Source: DSAR01 sp034437315
GTDB taxonomy: Bacteria > Chloroflexota > Anaerolineae > B4-G1
DNA: 13,630 nucleotides
Direction of reading: 5' to 3'
Assembly (NCBI GenBank): GCA_034437315.1
Contig: DAOTUC010000168.1
Coordinates: forward strand, 1 to 13,630
Of this stretch, positions 7,152 through 13,630 are shown one piece after another. How positions within the stretch are numbered: the stretch's first letter is position 1; every line of letters begins with the position of its first letter. The notes under the pieces are model-generated. The model saw only the letters and a program-made list of their open reading frames with translations, made no database searches and was not told the DNA's origin. The position numbers and the translations under genes were made by a program.

Positions 7152-7200
7152 TTCTCAATCATCTGTGGCCAGTTAGACTTTATTGAGAACCTATTGAGAA
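7152..7200 (-). promoter_or_regulatory. 11-bp-spaced direct repeats plus inverted copy at the end of the regulator gene
   Basis: TATTGAGAA occurs at 7181-7189 and again at 7192-7200, exactly 11 bases apart, and the inverted copy TTCTCAAT lies at 7152-7159. The second direct copy overlaps the stop codon of the response regulator gene. Two direct half-sites one helical turn apart are the usual form of OmpR/PhoB-family operators. The site lies about 90-110 bases upstream of the candidate -35 of the globin-like gene. A role as binding site for the adjacent regulator is inference only. As a hairpin it has 8 bp and no T-run, so it is not a terminator. Confidence 0.35.
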
Positions 7201-8039
7201 GAGGAAGAGGAAGACGCTTGTCTGGCCTGCTCGCCGCCGCTCGAAAAGAGATACCCAACGCCGCGCACATTGAGGATGTACACGGGATCGGAGGGGGTCT
7301 TCTCCAACTTCTTGCGCAGCCGCCGGACGTGGACGCGAATAATTGCGCGGGCGCCCCAGGCGTCCGTCTCATATCCTTGCGCGTGCCGAACCAGTTCCTG
7401 GGGGCTCCATACCTGATCGGGGGTTTCCATCAAACAGGCCAGTATCTTGAACTCCGTCGGGGTCAGTTCGAGCGGCTGGCCTTTCTTCATCACCACGTGT
7501 TTTTGTCGATCCAAGACGACGTCCCGCACCTGCATAAAGCGACTTTGCTTGTCAGGTTCCGCCTCCTCAATGACCTCTGCCCCCTCTACATCGACCAGTT
7601 CCGATAACGTCTGCTGCAACTGGCTCACCAATTGATGCCGTTGATGCTCCTGGTGACGTTTGGCCAATCCCTTACGCACACTTTCGATAATGTCTGGAAT
7701 GGGACAGGGCTTGAGCAAGTAATCGTGCGCCCCTTTTCGTATCGCTTGAATCGCCGTCTCCAACGTCGCGAAGGCGGTCAAGAGGATGATCACCGTCCTG
7801 GGAAATTTCTTTTTGACCTCCTCAGTCACCTCAAGGCCATCCATGCCCGGCATTTTAAGGTCCAGAATGATCAAATCGTAGGGATCGTCATCCTTGCGCA
7901 ACAAACTCATCGCCTCTTCCCCGCTGGCGGCTGTGGCGACCTGATACCCCTCCAGTCTCAAGACCTCTGCTAACGAGACGCGCGCCACCGTCTCGTCGTC
8001 CACAATCATGACCCTAGCGTTATGGCCCTGTTCCATCAT
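7191..8039 (-). CDS. OmpR-family response regulator (REC plus winged-helix DNA-binding domain)
   Basis: Transcription factor of a two-component system, 282 residues. The receiver domain (about 8-125) has the acidic pair Asp14-Asp15, phosphoacceptor Asp60 in LIILDLKMPGMDG, Thr88 in LLTAFA, and Lys110 in LLKPCP. A Gln/His-rich helical linker of about 45 residues follows (126-168). The C-terminal domain (about 170-267) is a Trans_reg_C winged helix with ELTPTEFKILACLME (191-205), the recognition region RAIIRVHVRRLRKKLE (231-246), and the wing VYILNVRGVGYLF (253-265). The protein ends in an unusual run of six serines before the final Gln. The start is ATG-ATG with AGGAG upstream. It follows the histidine kinase gene by 41 bases on the same strand, so the pair is almost certainly one transcript and one phosphorelay. 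Target genes are unknown. Confidence 0.93.
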   Translation of the reverse strand: MMEQGHNARVMIVDDETVARVSLAEVLRLEGYQVATAASGEEAMSLLRKDDDPYDLIILDLKMPGMDGLEVTEEVKKKFPRTVIILLTAFATLETAIQAIRKGAHDYLLKPCPIPDIIESVRKGLAKRHQEHQRHQLVSQLQQTLSELVDVEGAEVIEEAEPDKQSRFMQVRDVVLDRQKHVVMKKGQPLELTPTEFKILACLMETPDQVWSPQELVRHAQGYETDAWGARAIIRVHVRRLRKKLEKTPSDPVYILNVRGVGYLFSSGGEQARQASSSSSSQ

Positions 8040-8080
8040 CTAAACTCCTCTCCGCCTACAAAACGACCCGCCCGGCGGTC

Positions 8081-9745
8081 TTAATTCTCCCGATAGGCCG
8101 GCAATTTGACCACAAAAGTCGCCCCCTCGTCAGGCCGGCTCGACGCCTCAATCTCTCCGCCATGCCGTTCCACGATTCCGTAACTGATAGCCAATCCCAG
8201 ACCGGTGCCGTCCGACTTGGTCGTGTAGAATGGTTCGAACAAGCTGTCGATCTCCTTTCTGGAAAGTCCCGGGCCGGTATCCTGAAAGCTGATGAGCACC
8301 CACTCACGGCCCGACTCGTGGTCAGAAGAAGATTTCGTCTCAATGTACAAATCCCCGCCCTCCGGCATCGCGTCGATGGCGTTGATGACAATGTTCAAGA
8401 ACACCTGGGTGATCTGATCGGCGACCACCGAAATTTTCGGGAGGTCCTGCCCAAGGCAAGCGTCAGGTTGAATGCGGCCATGCTGCAAGCGCTTGTGGGC
8501 CAGCGCCAACACGTTCTCCACGATGGCGTTGACGTCGGTCGGTTGCGCGCCCCCGCGAGACGGGCGGTAAAAGTCGAGCATCCGCTGGACGATCTCAATC
8601 AGGCGCTGCACCTCAGATTGCGCCATGCCCAGGTATTGTTGGCGCTTCTCCATCTCCAGCCGCTTGTGGAGGCTCAGGTGCAGGCTGTTGTGTATGGCCT
8701 GCAAGGGATTATTGATCTCGTGGGCCACAGAGGCGGCCAATCGCCCAATAGCCGCCATCTTCTCCGCCTGGATCAATTGAGCCTGAGAACGCTCTAACTC
8801 GTCGGCGAAATCGGCTAACTCGCGATACAGATTTGCGTTATCGACCGCCACAGCGACCGACGCCGCCATCGCCTGCAAGAGCTCCATATCCTGATCGCTA
8901 AATTCACCCTCCAGTTTATTGACCTCAATCGCGCCGATCGCCTCATTACGGATCACCAACGGCACGCAGAGAATCGCCCGCGACGTGAAGCCTTTCTCCT
9001 CGTCCACTTCGGCCCGGAAATGCGGGTCCAGATCGACGTTGTTGACCAGTTGTGGCTCGCCGGAGGCCGCCACGTAGCCCACAATTCCCTCCCCCGGCTC
9101 AATCACTTTCCCGGCGCTCCATCCCCGTTCCGGGCTCAAGGTCTTGCGGAAGACCAGATTGCCCGTTTCCTCGTCCACCAGCGCCACCGAACCGGCGTCA
9201 ACTCGCAAAATCTCCCGAATGCCCTGAATGGTCGCCTCCAACACCTCGTCCAATTCCAGGCTGGAACTGACCATCCGGTTGATCTCGATGAGCGTCGAGA
9301 GCTCCTGGTTACGCCGACGCACCGCTTGCTCGCTGCGACGAATGCGCATGACGGCGTCGATCCGCGCCAGAAGCTCCTGGGGGTCGAAGGGCTTGGTCAA
9401 GTAATCGTCCGCGCCGAGGCCTAACCCCAGCGTCTTATCGCTGATGGAATCGAGCGCCGTCGTCATAATGATGGCCGTGCTCTGTAACACCGGGTCGGCC
9501 TTGACGCGAGCGACTACCTCATACCCGTCCATCCCCGGCACCATAATGTCCAACAGCACCAGGTCAAATTCCCGCCCCGCTTCCGCCTCTTGACGCAGCA
9601 AGGCCAACGCCCCCTCTCCGGAATGAGCGATCTGCACCTCACTCCGCACCAGAGAGAGCATATTCTGCATCAGTTCGACCATCTCCGCGTCGTCCTCGAC
9701 CACGAGGATCCGAGGGGCCGGCGGTTGGGGTGTTTCGTTCATCAT
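8081..9745 (-). CDS. Soluble hybrid sensor histidine kinase (REC-GAF-HisKA-HATPase)
   Basis: Sensor kinase of 554 residues without any membrane segment, so cytoplasmic. Order of domains: an N-terminal receiver (about 12-135; acidic Glu17-Asp18-Asp19, phosphoacceptor Asp66 in LVLLDIMVPGMDG, Lys118 in LTKPFD), a short helical connector, and a GAF domain (about 148-305). Next is a coiled-coil stretch (306-330) and a HisKA dimerisation domain with the phospho-His342 in SVAHEINNPLQ. The last domain is HATPase_c, with the N-box NIVINAIDAM (451-460), G1 DTGPGLS (489-495), F-box region FEPFYTTK (503-510) and G2 GTGLGLA (513-519). All catalytic residues are present. The input could be phosphorylation of its own receiver by another kinase, or a ligand of the GAF domain. 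The ATG-ATG start has no clear Shine-Dalgarno sequence. The leader is built from 13-bp tandem repeats. Confidence 0.94.
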   Translation of the reverse strand: MMNETPQPPAPRILVVEDDAEMVELMQNMLSLVRSEVQIAHSGEGALALLRQEAEAGREFDLVLLDIMVPGMDGYEVVARVKADPVLQSTAIIMTTALDSISDKTLGLGLGADDYLTKPFDPQELLARIDAVMRIRRSEQAVRRRNQELSTLIEINRMVSSSLELDEVLEATIQGIREILRVDAGSVALVDEETGNLVFRKTLSPERGWSAGKVIEPGEGIVGYVAASGEPQLVNNVDLDPHFRAEVDEEKGFTSRAILCVPLVIRNEAIGAIEVNKLEGEFSDQDMELLQAMAASVAVAVDNANLYRELADFADELERSQAQLIQAEKMAAIGRLAASVAHEINNPLQAIHNSLHLSLHKRLEMEKRQQYLGMAQSEVQRLIEIVQRMLDFYRPSRGGAQPTDVNAIVENVLALAHKRLQHGRIQPDACLGQDLPKISVVADQITQVFLNIVINAIDAMPEGGDLYIETKSSSDHESGREWVLISFQDTGPGLSRKEIDSLFEPFYTTKSDGTGLGLAISYGIVERHGGEIEASSRPDEGATFVVKLPAYREN

Positions 9746-9746
9746 C

Positions 9747-9824
9747 TTCAGAACTCGTTTTCAGGGCTCGTCTTCAGCGCTCGTCTTCCGCGCTCGTCTT
9801 CAGTGCTCATTTTCCGCGCCTGTC
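9747..9824 (-). repeat. Six tandem 13-bp repeats in the kinase leader
   Basis: Six adjacent 13-base units run from 9747 to 9824, plus-strand consensus TTCAGCGCTCGTC (minus strand GACGAGCGCTGAA), with one to five changes each; the units at 9773 and 9786 are the closest pair. The array ends one base before the kinase ATG and begins about 20 bases after its -10, so it forms nearly the whole 5' leader. Thirteen is not a multiple of three, and an in-frame TGA lies 18 bases before the ATG, so the repeats are not coding. There are no spacers, so it is not a CRISPR array. Confidence 0.85.
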
Positions 9825-9844
9825 ATTTCTCAAGCGTCATTCTC

Positions 9845-9873
9845 ATTATAAGGCTTTTCTGTCCCGCACACAA
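9845..9873 (-). promoter_or_regulatory. Promoter of the histidine kinase-response regulator operon
   Basis: On the minus strand TTGTGT (9868-9873) and a perfect TATAAT (9845-9850) are separated by 17 bases. The -35 starts just after the stop codon of the upstream binding-protein gene (9876-9878). Transcription would start at about 9838, giving a leader of about 93 bases filled by the 13-bp repeats. Confidence 0.65.
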
Positions 9874-9875
9874 GG

Positions 9876-11819
9876 CTATTCGCCATCCGCCACCGACAGG
9901 TCCACATCCAGGTTTTCAATATCCCACAACTCGCTGGGCGCGGTGGTATCCAGCGTGAAGTTCAACACGTTAGGCCGGATGACAGTCGTCCGGAGCCACA
10001 TAAACAGGGGAATCGCCGGCAATTCCTCGGAGAAGATGATCTGGGCCTGGCGATGATACTCCTCGTAGGCTGGCGTGCCCGGCAATGATTGGAGCGCTTC
10101 CTGACATACCGCATCATACGCTGGATTACTATATCCGGTGACGTTGGCGCCCAACCAGCGATCCGGTTCCGGCGTCTCTGACGAGATGTAATGACCGCAC
10201 AGGGGGACTGCGCCAAACCACCAGGCAGTCTCCGCCATATCGAAGCGGCGGCCGAAGAGCGGCCCATCGGGGCCATTGGCGAACAACTCCCAGGAAGGGC
10301 GCGCGTCCACATTCACGCGAATGCCGCAATCGGCCAGATAAGCCTTGACGATGCGAGCCACCCGATAAGAGGCCGCCACATCGGAGGGGGTCAGCAGATT
10401 AACCTCAAAAACGGCTCCCGGCGCAATGCCTGGAATCTGATACGCCTCTCGCACGCCATCCTCATCCCGATCAATCCAACCCGCTTCCTCCAACAACGCC
10501 CGACCCGCATCTGGATGGTAGCCCCAATGCAACAGATAGGAGCCGGCATGCAATGGATGGGCTGGCGGCAAATAGCTATCGGGGACGACGCTGCGCCCAT
10601 AAGTCGCCTCGTCCACGATTGCTTGCCGGTCGATGCACTGGATGATGGCCTGCCGGACTCTCAGATCGCCAAAGAAATTGGGCCGCTCATATCCGGGGGC
10701 GCTCTCAATCCCAAAGTCGATGTGCTCCCAGCCATTCGTGGGCGCCGATAACACCTGCAACAACCCCCGCTGCTCCGCCTGGATCAGGAGCGGCACCGAA
10801 AGCTCAAAATCGGCGTCGTGCGTCCCCATGTCGCATTCCCCTGAGAGCAAGCGCGCCGTCACGTCCGCCGCATCCGAGGCGAAGCGGAACACGACGTAAT
10901 CCAGTTTCGGGAGGCCCTCGTCCGCCCGAAAATAGTGGGGGTTGCGCGAGAGGCGAATATAATCCCCCTCGACCCACTCGTCGATGACGAAAGGGCCCCA
11001 TCCCAACGGATTTCGCCGGGTCTCCGGCGCTCGCAACAATATCTCCGGATCGCGATCGGCCAATTGATGCAGGGGCAGGGGATCGAAAAAGTTGAGGAAA
11101 TAGGTCGAATCGAGGAAACCGGGCACGCCCACCCACTGGATCTGGTTTTCTCTCGAAATCCGGTAGCGGAGCGTGCGTTCGACCAGGTAACGCCGGCCGG
11201 GGGTCTTGGGATGGGATGCAACGTCAAATGCAAAAAGCGAATCCTCCGGCGTGACCGGCTCTCCGTCCGACCAGGTCACGTCTTCGCGCATCACAAACGT
11301 CGCCTCCACTCGCTCCATCCACAATGACCCGTCCTCGAAAGTCACAGCACACTCGTCGGCGTGACAACCGCTCGGTCGCACACGCACGCCTTGGGTCAAC
11401 GTCACCACCTGCCCGCCGGCGTCGAGCACCACACTCCCCTCCCGGACACGCACTGAGCGGGTCAGCGCGTCCCCCTCGGCGATGCTAGGCGTCTTCTCCA
11501 GGAGCACTGGCTGATACGCGTACGCCACATAATCGATTGGGCCATCGTAGAGCGCTTCCATGACGTGTTGTGTGGCCGGCCGGCGAGAACCACCGTAAAG
11601 GTATAACGTATCCGGTTCACCGATCACACAGATATTGAGCGCCCGTTCCGGCAGAGGGGTAGGCGTAGGCGGCAAAGAGGGCGGCGCTGTCGCCGTGACG
11701 ACGACCGTCTCTAGCACAGACGGCGCTGTGACCGTGACAGTGACGACCTGAGAGCAGCCCGCGAGCAACAGGATCGCGACCGCGAAAGCCAAGCAGGTCC
11801 ATTTAAACTGATGTGACAT
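9876..11819 (-). CDS. Orphan peptide-type substrate-binding lipoprotein (SBP family 5)
   Basis: Extracytoplasmic solute-binding protein of the peptide/nickel family, 647 residues, somewhat longer than usual. The start at 11819 is preceded by AAGGAGGA (11826-11833) at six bases and gives a lipoprotein signal with lipobox LLLAGC (Cys22). A Val/Thr/Pro-rich linker follows (24-58). The SBP_bac_5 core is shown by VTWSDGEPVTPEDSLFAFD (181-199), by DLRVRQAIIQCIDRQAIV, and by EEAGWIDRDEDGVRE. Before the core there is an extra segment (about 111-175) with two close cysteines, PSGCHADEC, and tandem beta-like stretches, not typical of short DppA proteins. No permease or ATPase gene adjoins it. It is followed by a kinase-regulator operon with its own promoter. 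It could supply the Dpp permeases encoded further on, or sense a ligand for signalling. An ATG at 11879 would add 20 residues ahead of the signal peptide and lies within the promoter, so it was not chosen. Confidence 0.92.
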   Translation of the reverse strand: MSHQFKWTCLAFAVAILLLAGCSQVVTVTVTAPSVLETVVVTATAPPSLPPTPTPLPERALNICVIGEPDTLYLYGGSRRPATQHVMEALYDGPIDYVAYAYQPVLLEKTPSIAEGDALTRSVRVREGSVVLDAGGQVVTLTQGVRVRPSGCHADECAVTFEDGSLWMERVEATFVMREDVTWSDGEPVTPEDSLFAFDVASHPKTPGRRYLVERTLRYRISRENQIQWVGVPGFLDSTYFLNFFDPLPLHQLADRDPEILLRAPETRRNPLGWGPFVIDEWVEGDYIRLSRNPHYFRADEGLPKLDYVVFRFASDAADVTARLLSGECDMGTHDADFELSVPLLIQAEQRGLLQVLSAPTNGWEHIDFGIESAPGYERPNFFGDLRVRQAIIQCIDRQAIVDEATYGRSVVPDSYLPPAHPLHAGSYLLHWGYHPDAGRALLEEAGWIDRDEDGVREAYQIPGIAPGAVFEVNLLTPSDVAASYRVARIVKAYLADCGIRVNVDARPSWELFANGPDGPLFGRRFDMAETAWWFGAVPLCGHYISSETPEPDRWLGANVTGYSNPAYDAVCQEALQSLPGTPAYEEYHRQAQIIFSEELPAIPLFMWLRTTVIRPNVLNFTLDTTAPSELWDIENLDVDLSVADGE

Positions 11820-11842
11820 CCACACTCCTCCTTTAATCGGCG

Positions 11843-11871
11843 AGTATAACATCACACGAAGCGAAATGCAA
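11843..11871 (-). promoter_or_regulatory. Promoter of the orphan substrate-binding protein gene
   Basis: On the minus strand TTGCAT (11866-11871) and TATACT (11843-11848) are spaced by 17 bases, close to the sigma-70 consensus. The -10 lies 23 bases before the chosen ATG, leaving room for the AAGGAGGA ribosome binding site. This also argues against the upstream ATG at 11879. Confidence 0.65.
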
Positions 11872-11916
11872 CCCGACATCTAGGCCGAGCGCCCTGGCTC
11901 CGCCTGGGCCTACCAT

Positions 11917-11945
11917 TTGACGCGCTGGTGAAGGCGTGTTATACT
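11917..11945 (+). promoter_or_regulatory. Plus-strand promoter pointing into the AT-rich island
   Basis: TTGACG (11917-11922) and TATACT (11940-11945) are separated by exactly 17 bases, a near-consensus sigma-70 promoter. It is divergent from the promoter of the binding-protein gene, about 45 bases away. No credible gene follows on the plus strand for more than 350 bases. The only short frame (ATG at 11984) ends after four codons. Confidence 0.5.
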
Positions 11946-12399
11946 TCACCCCGTTAAACAAAAGACGTTCTCTGGGATTTCGCATGGCGAGACCCTAAAG
12001 GTTTTGCTCAAGGCCGCGCAAACAACGTTTTTGCCTTACTATACTTTTGCGGTTTTTATTTTAAGCATTAAATTTTGATAGATAATGAAATTGTAGCAAT
12101 AATAAAAGCTTTTCTGCTAATTTAGTTGTGTAATACTGCTAGATAACAATAAGCCCGTGCAAATAGTAAAAATAATGTGCTAGTAAAATAATTTTCAACA
12201 ATAATTTATGCCTACACGCAATATAAAACGCTAATTTCTACAAAATAATCAATATTGACTAACAAACTGGCAACCTGTGTTGCGTAAAACAATCATATAC
12301 ACAGTTTGACGTTGACAAATTGGTCTTGATCAAAAAGTGCAAAAGTATAGTACAGATGACTCTCAAACTGTTGAGGTAATAAGCGAAATAGTCATCAGT
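11946..12399. other. Gene-free stretch containing the left half of an AT-rich island
   Basis: From about 12,020 the base composition drops sharply (13 G or C in 60 bases at 12061-12120), while both flanks are GC-rich. All frames have frequent stops up to 12,315 and I recognise no gene, RNA or insertion sequence. Small features are a palindromic AAAAGCTTTT (12104-12113) and a 9-bp inverted repeat, ACAGTTTGA (12301-12309) with TCAAACTGT (12363-12371). From 12,316 a plus-strand frame is open and leads into the methyltransferase fragment. The stretch may be a remnant of foreign DNA or part of a mis-joined contig. Confidence 0.5.
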
Positions 12400-13630
12400 A
12401 TGTACAATAAAATTCGGGAGGTTAATCAAGCATTAGAGACGGACCCCAATTTTATTAGTCCTTATGCAGGTAGCTTTAAGAAAAGCCTTCATGTAAGTGA
12501 TTTTTCTAAAGTATATCAGCAAGTGCAGAAATTTTATGAAGAACGTTACGCACGGCTTGATAGCCTAGTTTTTGAATTATATAGTGTGCCGCCTGAAGAA
12601 GTAGAAATCGTCAACAAAGAAACCATGACTAGACCTACTGCAACACTATTGGATTTTTCGTCTAGCGAAATATCTCGATCTAATAACTTCTTTGCTGGTA
12701 GCTTATTTTCGTATGCGGTAGGTTTAATTTTTGGCCGATGGGACATCCGCTACGCCACCGGCGAGCTGCCCGCGCCCGACCTGGCTGATCCCTTCGACCC
12801 GCTCCCCGTCTGCCCGCCCGGCATGCTCCAAAACGCTGAGGGCCTGCCCGCTAACCCGACAGACGTGCCTACTGATTATCCACTGCGCATCTCCTGGCCC
12901 GGCATCCTGGTGGATGACGCCGGCCATCCTGAGGACATCGTCGATCGCGTGCGCGAGGCGCTGCACGTGATCTGGGGCGAGGACGCCGACGGGATCGAGG
13001 CGGAAGCGTGCGCCCTCCTCGGCGTAGACACCCTGCGGGAGTACTTCGGCAACCCCAACAAATTCTTTGACCACCACTACCGCCGCTACCGCAAGAGCCG
13101 CCGCTACGCGCCCATCTACTGGCCCCTCACCACCGCCGACGGCAGCTACACACTCTGGCTCTACTACCACCGCCTCGACGACGGCATCCTCTACCGGTGC
13201 GTCAACGACTTCGTGGATCCCAAACTCGCGGCGGTGGAGCGTCAGTTGGGCGGCCTGCGCAACCGCGAGCGAGACCGCGACGAAGAGGGCGAGCTGGAGC
13301 GGCTGACCGATCTTGCGGCCGAACTGAATACCTTCCGCAAGGACTTGCTGGAGCTGGCCCGCTTCTGGCGGCCCAACCTCAACGATGGCGCGGAGATCAC
13401 CGCCGCTCCTCTGCACGCGCTCTTCGGCCACCGCAAGTGGCGCAAGCGGCTGGCGCGCACCTGGGGCCGCTTGCAGGAGGGGGAATACGATTGGGCGCAC
13501 CTGGCCATGAGCATCTGGCCCGCCCGCGTCGCGCCTAAATGCGTCGAGGACCGCAGCCTCGCCATCGCCCACGACCTGGAGACCCTCCTCTGGGTGGAGG
13601 AGAACGAGGACTGGCGCCCGCTGCGCTCGC
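12400..13630 (+). CDS. C-terminal fragment of a large adenine-specific DNA methyltransferase (BREX PglX/DISARM/type IIG-like), 5' truncated, 3' end off the window
   Basis: An uninterrupted plus-strand frame (open from 12316, first ATG at 12400, at least 410 codons) reaches the window end. It has features I associate with the C-terminal half of 1000-1600 residue N6-adenine methyltransferases. These are a helical part ending FELYSVPPEEVEIVN, then SLFSYAVGLIFGRWDIR (about 101-117), DPFDPLPVCPPGM, APIYWPLTTADGSYTLWLYY, and finally GEYDWAHLAMSIWPARV with DRSLAIAHDLE. The catalytic SAM-binding and NPPY motifs are absent because an in-frame stop (12313-12315) cuts the upstream side. There is no ribosome binding site before 12400, so a functional start is doubtful. 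Codons 1-111 are AT-rich (TTA, ATA, AGA, AAA common). From residue 112 (base 12733) the frame is GC-rich (41 of 60 bases at 12781-12840). The protein motif spans the boundary in frame. It may be a recombinant pseudogene, a decayed defence gene or an assembly chimera. Which system it belonged to cannot be decided from this part. Confidence 0.6.
   Translation, partial: MYNKIREVNQALETDPNFISPYAGSFKKSLHVSDFSKVYQQVQKFYEERYARLDSLVFELYSVPPEEVEIVNKETMTRPTATLLDFSSSEISRSNNFFAGSLFSYAVGLIFGRWDIRYATGELPAPDLADPFDPLPVCPPGMLQNAEGLPANPTDVPTDYPLRISWPGILVDDAGHPEDIVDRVREALHVIWGEDADGIEAEACALLGVDTLREYFGNPNKFFDHHYRRYRKSRRYAPIYWPLTTADGSYTLWLYYHRLDDGILYRCVNDFVDPKLAAVERQLGGLRNRERDRDEEGELERLTDLAAELNTFRKDLLELARFWRPNLNDGAEITAAPLHALFGHRKWRKRLARTWGRLQEGEYDWAHLAMSIWPARVAPKCVEDRSLAIAHDLETLLWVEENEDWRPLRS

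Noticed and set aside
7152..7200. Possible terminator after the response regulator
   Set aside because: The inverted repeat is only 8 bp, has a loop of over 20 bases and no T-run on the minus strand.
9747..9824. Possible CRISPR array
   Set aside because: The 13-bp units are directly adjacent, without spacers, and are far too short for CRISPR repeats.
11820..11879. Upstream ATG (11879) for the orphan binding protein
   Set aside because: It would place 20 residues before a perfect lipoprotein signal peptide, has no ribosome binding site, and overlaps the promoter at 11843-11871.
12306..12351. Promoter for the methyltransferase fragment (TTGACA with TATAGT)
   Set aside because: The spacing is 28 bases, too long, and the alternative -35 boxes give 14 or 20 bases. 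No ribosome binding site follows.
12724..13572. Minus-strand open frame of 282 codons at the right end
   Set aside because: It is Ala/Val-rich with no known motif and lies opposite the methyltransferase frame, which carries recognisable family motifs. Long antisense frames are common in GC-rich DNA.

Overview
The window looks like a piece of a moderately GC-rich bacterial chromosome, probably a member of the Chloroflexota (Anaerolineae-like). This is an inference from several features: long Glu/Pro- or Thr/Pro-rich linkers after the lipobox of the substrate-binding proteins, a DppB permease with a DxDxDG insertion, strong AGGAGG ribosome binding sites, and the general style of the proteins. 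No 16S gene is present to prove it. All genes from position 1 to about 11,820 lie on the minus strand, so that part is read from right to left. A single open frame on the plus strand runs off the right edge.

Minus strand, in transcription order. First comes an orphan family-5 substrate-binding lipoprotein (9876-11819) with a clear promoter. It is followed by a two-component pair with its own promoter: a soluble REC-GAF-histidine kinase (8081-9745) and an OmpR-type response regulator (7191-8039). The kinase leader is made almost entirely of six tandem 13-bp repeats. Next is a small stand-alone globin-sensor-like protein that seems to have lost its haem-ligand histidine (6341-6922). A tRNA-Glu(UUC) gene with its own promoter and terminator follows (6211-6285). 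The last block is a peptide scavenging locus: an M19 zinc dipeptidase (4893-5960), a family-5 substrate-binding lipoprotein interrupted by an apparent one-base frameshift (2998-4769), then DppB, DppC and DppD (1-2893). DppD is cut by the window edge. A GC-rich hairpin followed by Ts separates the binding protein from the permeases and probably lowers their expression relative to it. Together these genes would bind peptides outside the cell, import them by an ATP-driven pore, and split dipeptides inside. The kinase, regulator and globin-like protein probably form a nearby cytoplasmic signalling group whose stimulus is unknown.

Right end, plus strand. After the last minus-strand gene there is a good plus-strand promoter (11917-11945) and then an abrupt AT-rich island (about 12,020-12,732). 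Its left half shows no gene. Its right half is an open frame that continues without a break across a sharp composition boundary at about 12,733 into GC-rich DNA and on to the window end. The joined frame encodes the C-terminal part of a large adenine-specific DNA methyltransferase of the kind found in BREX (PglX), DISARM (DrmMI) and type IIG restriction systems. The catalytic N-terminal part is missing. This is the most unusual object in the window. It could be a real recombinant or decayed defence gene, or a chimeric assembly.
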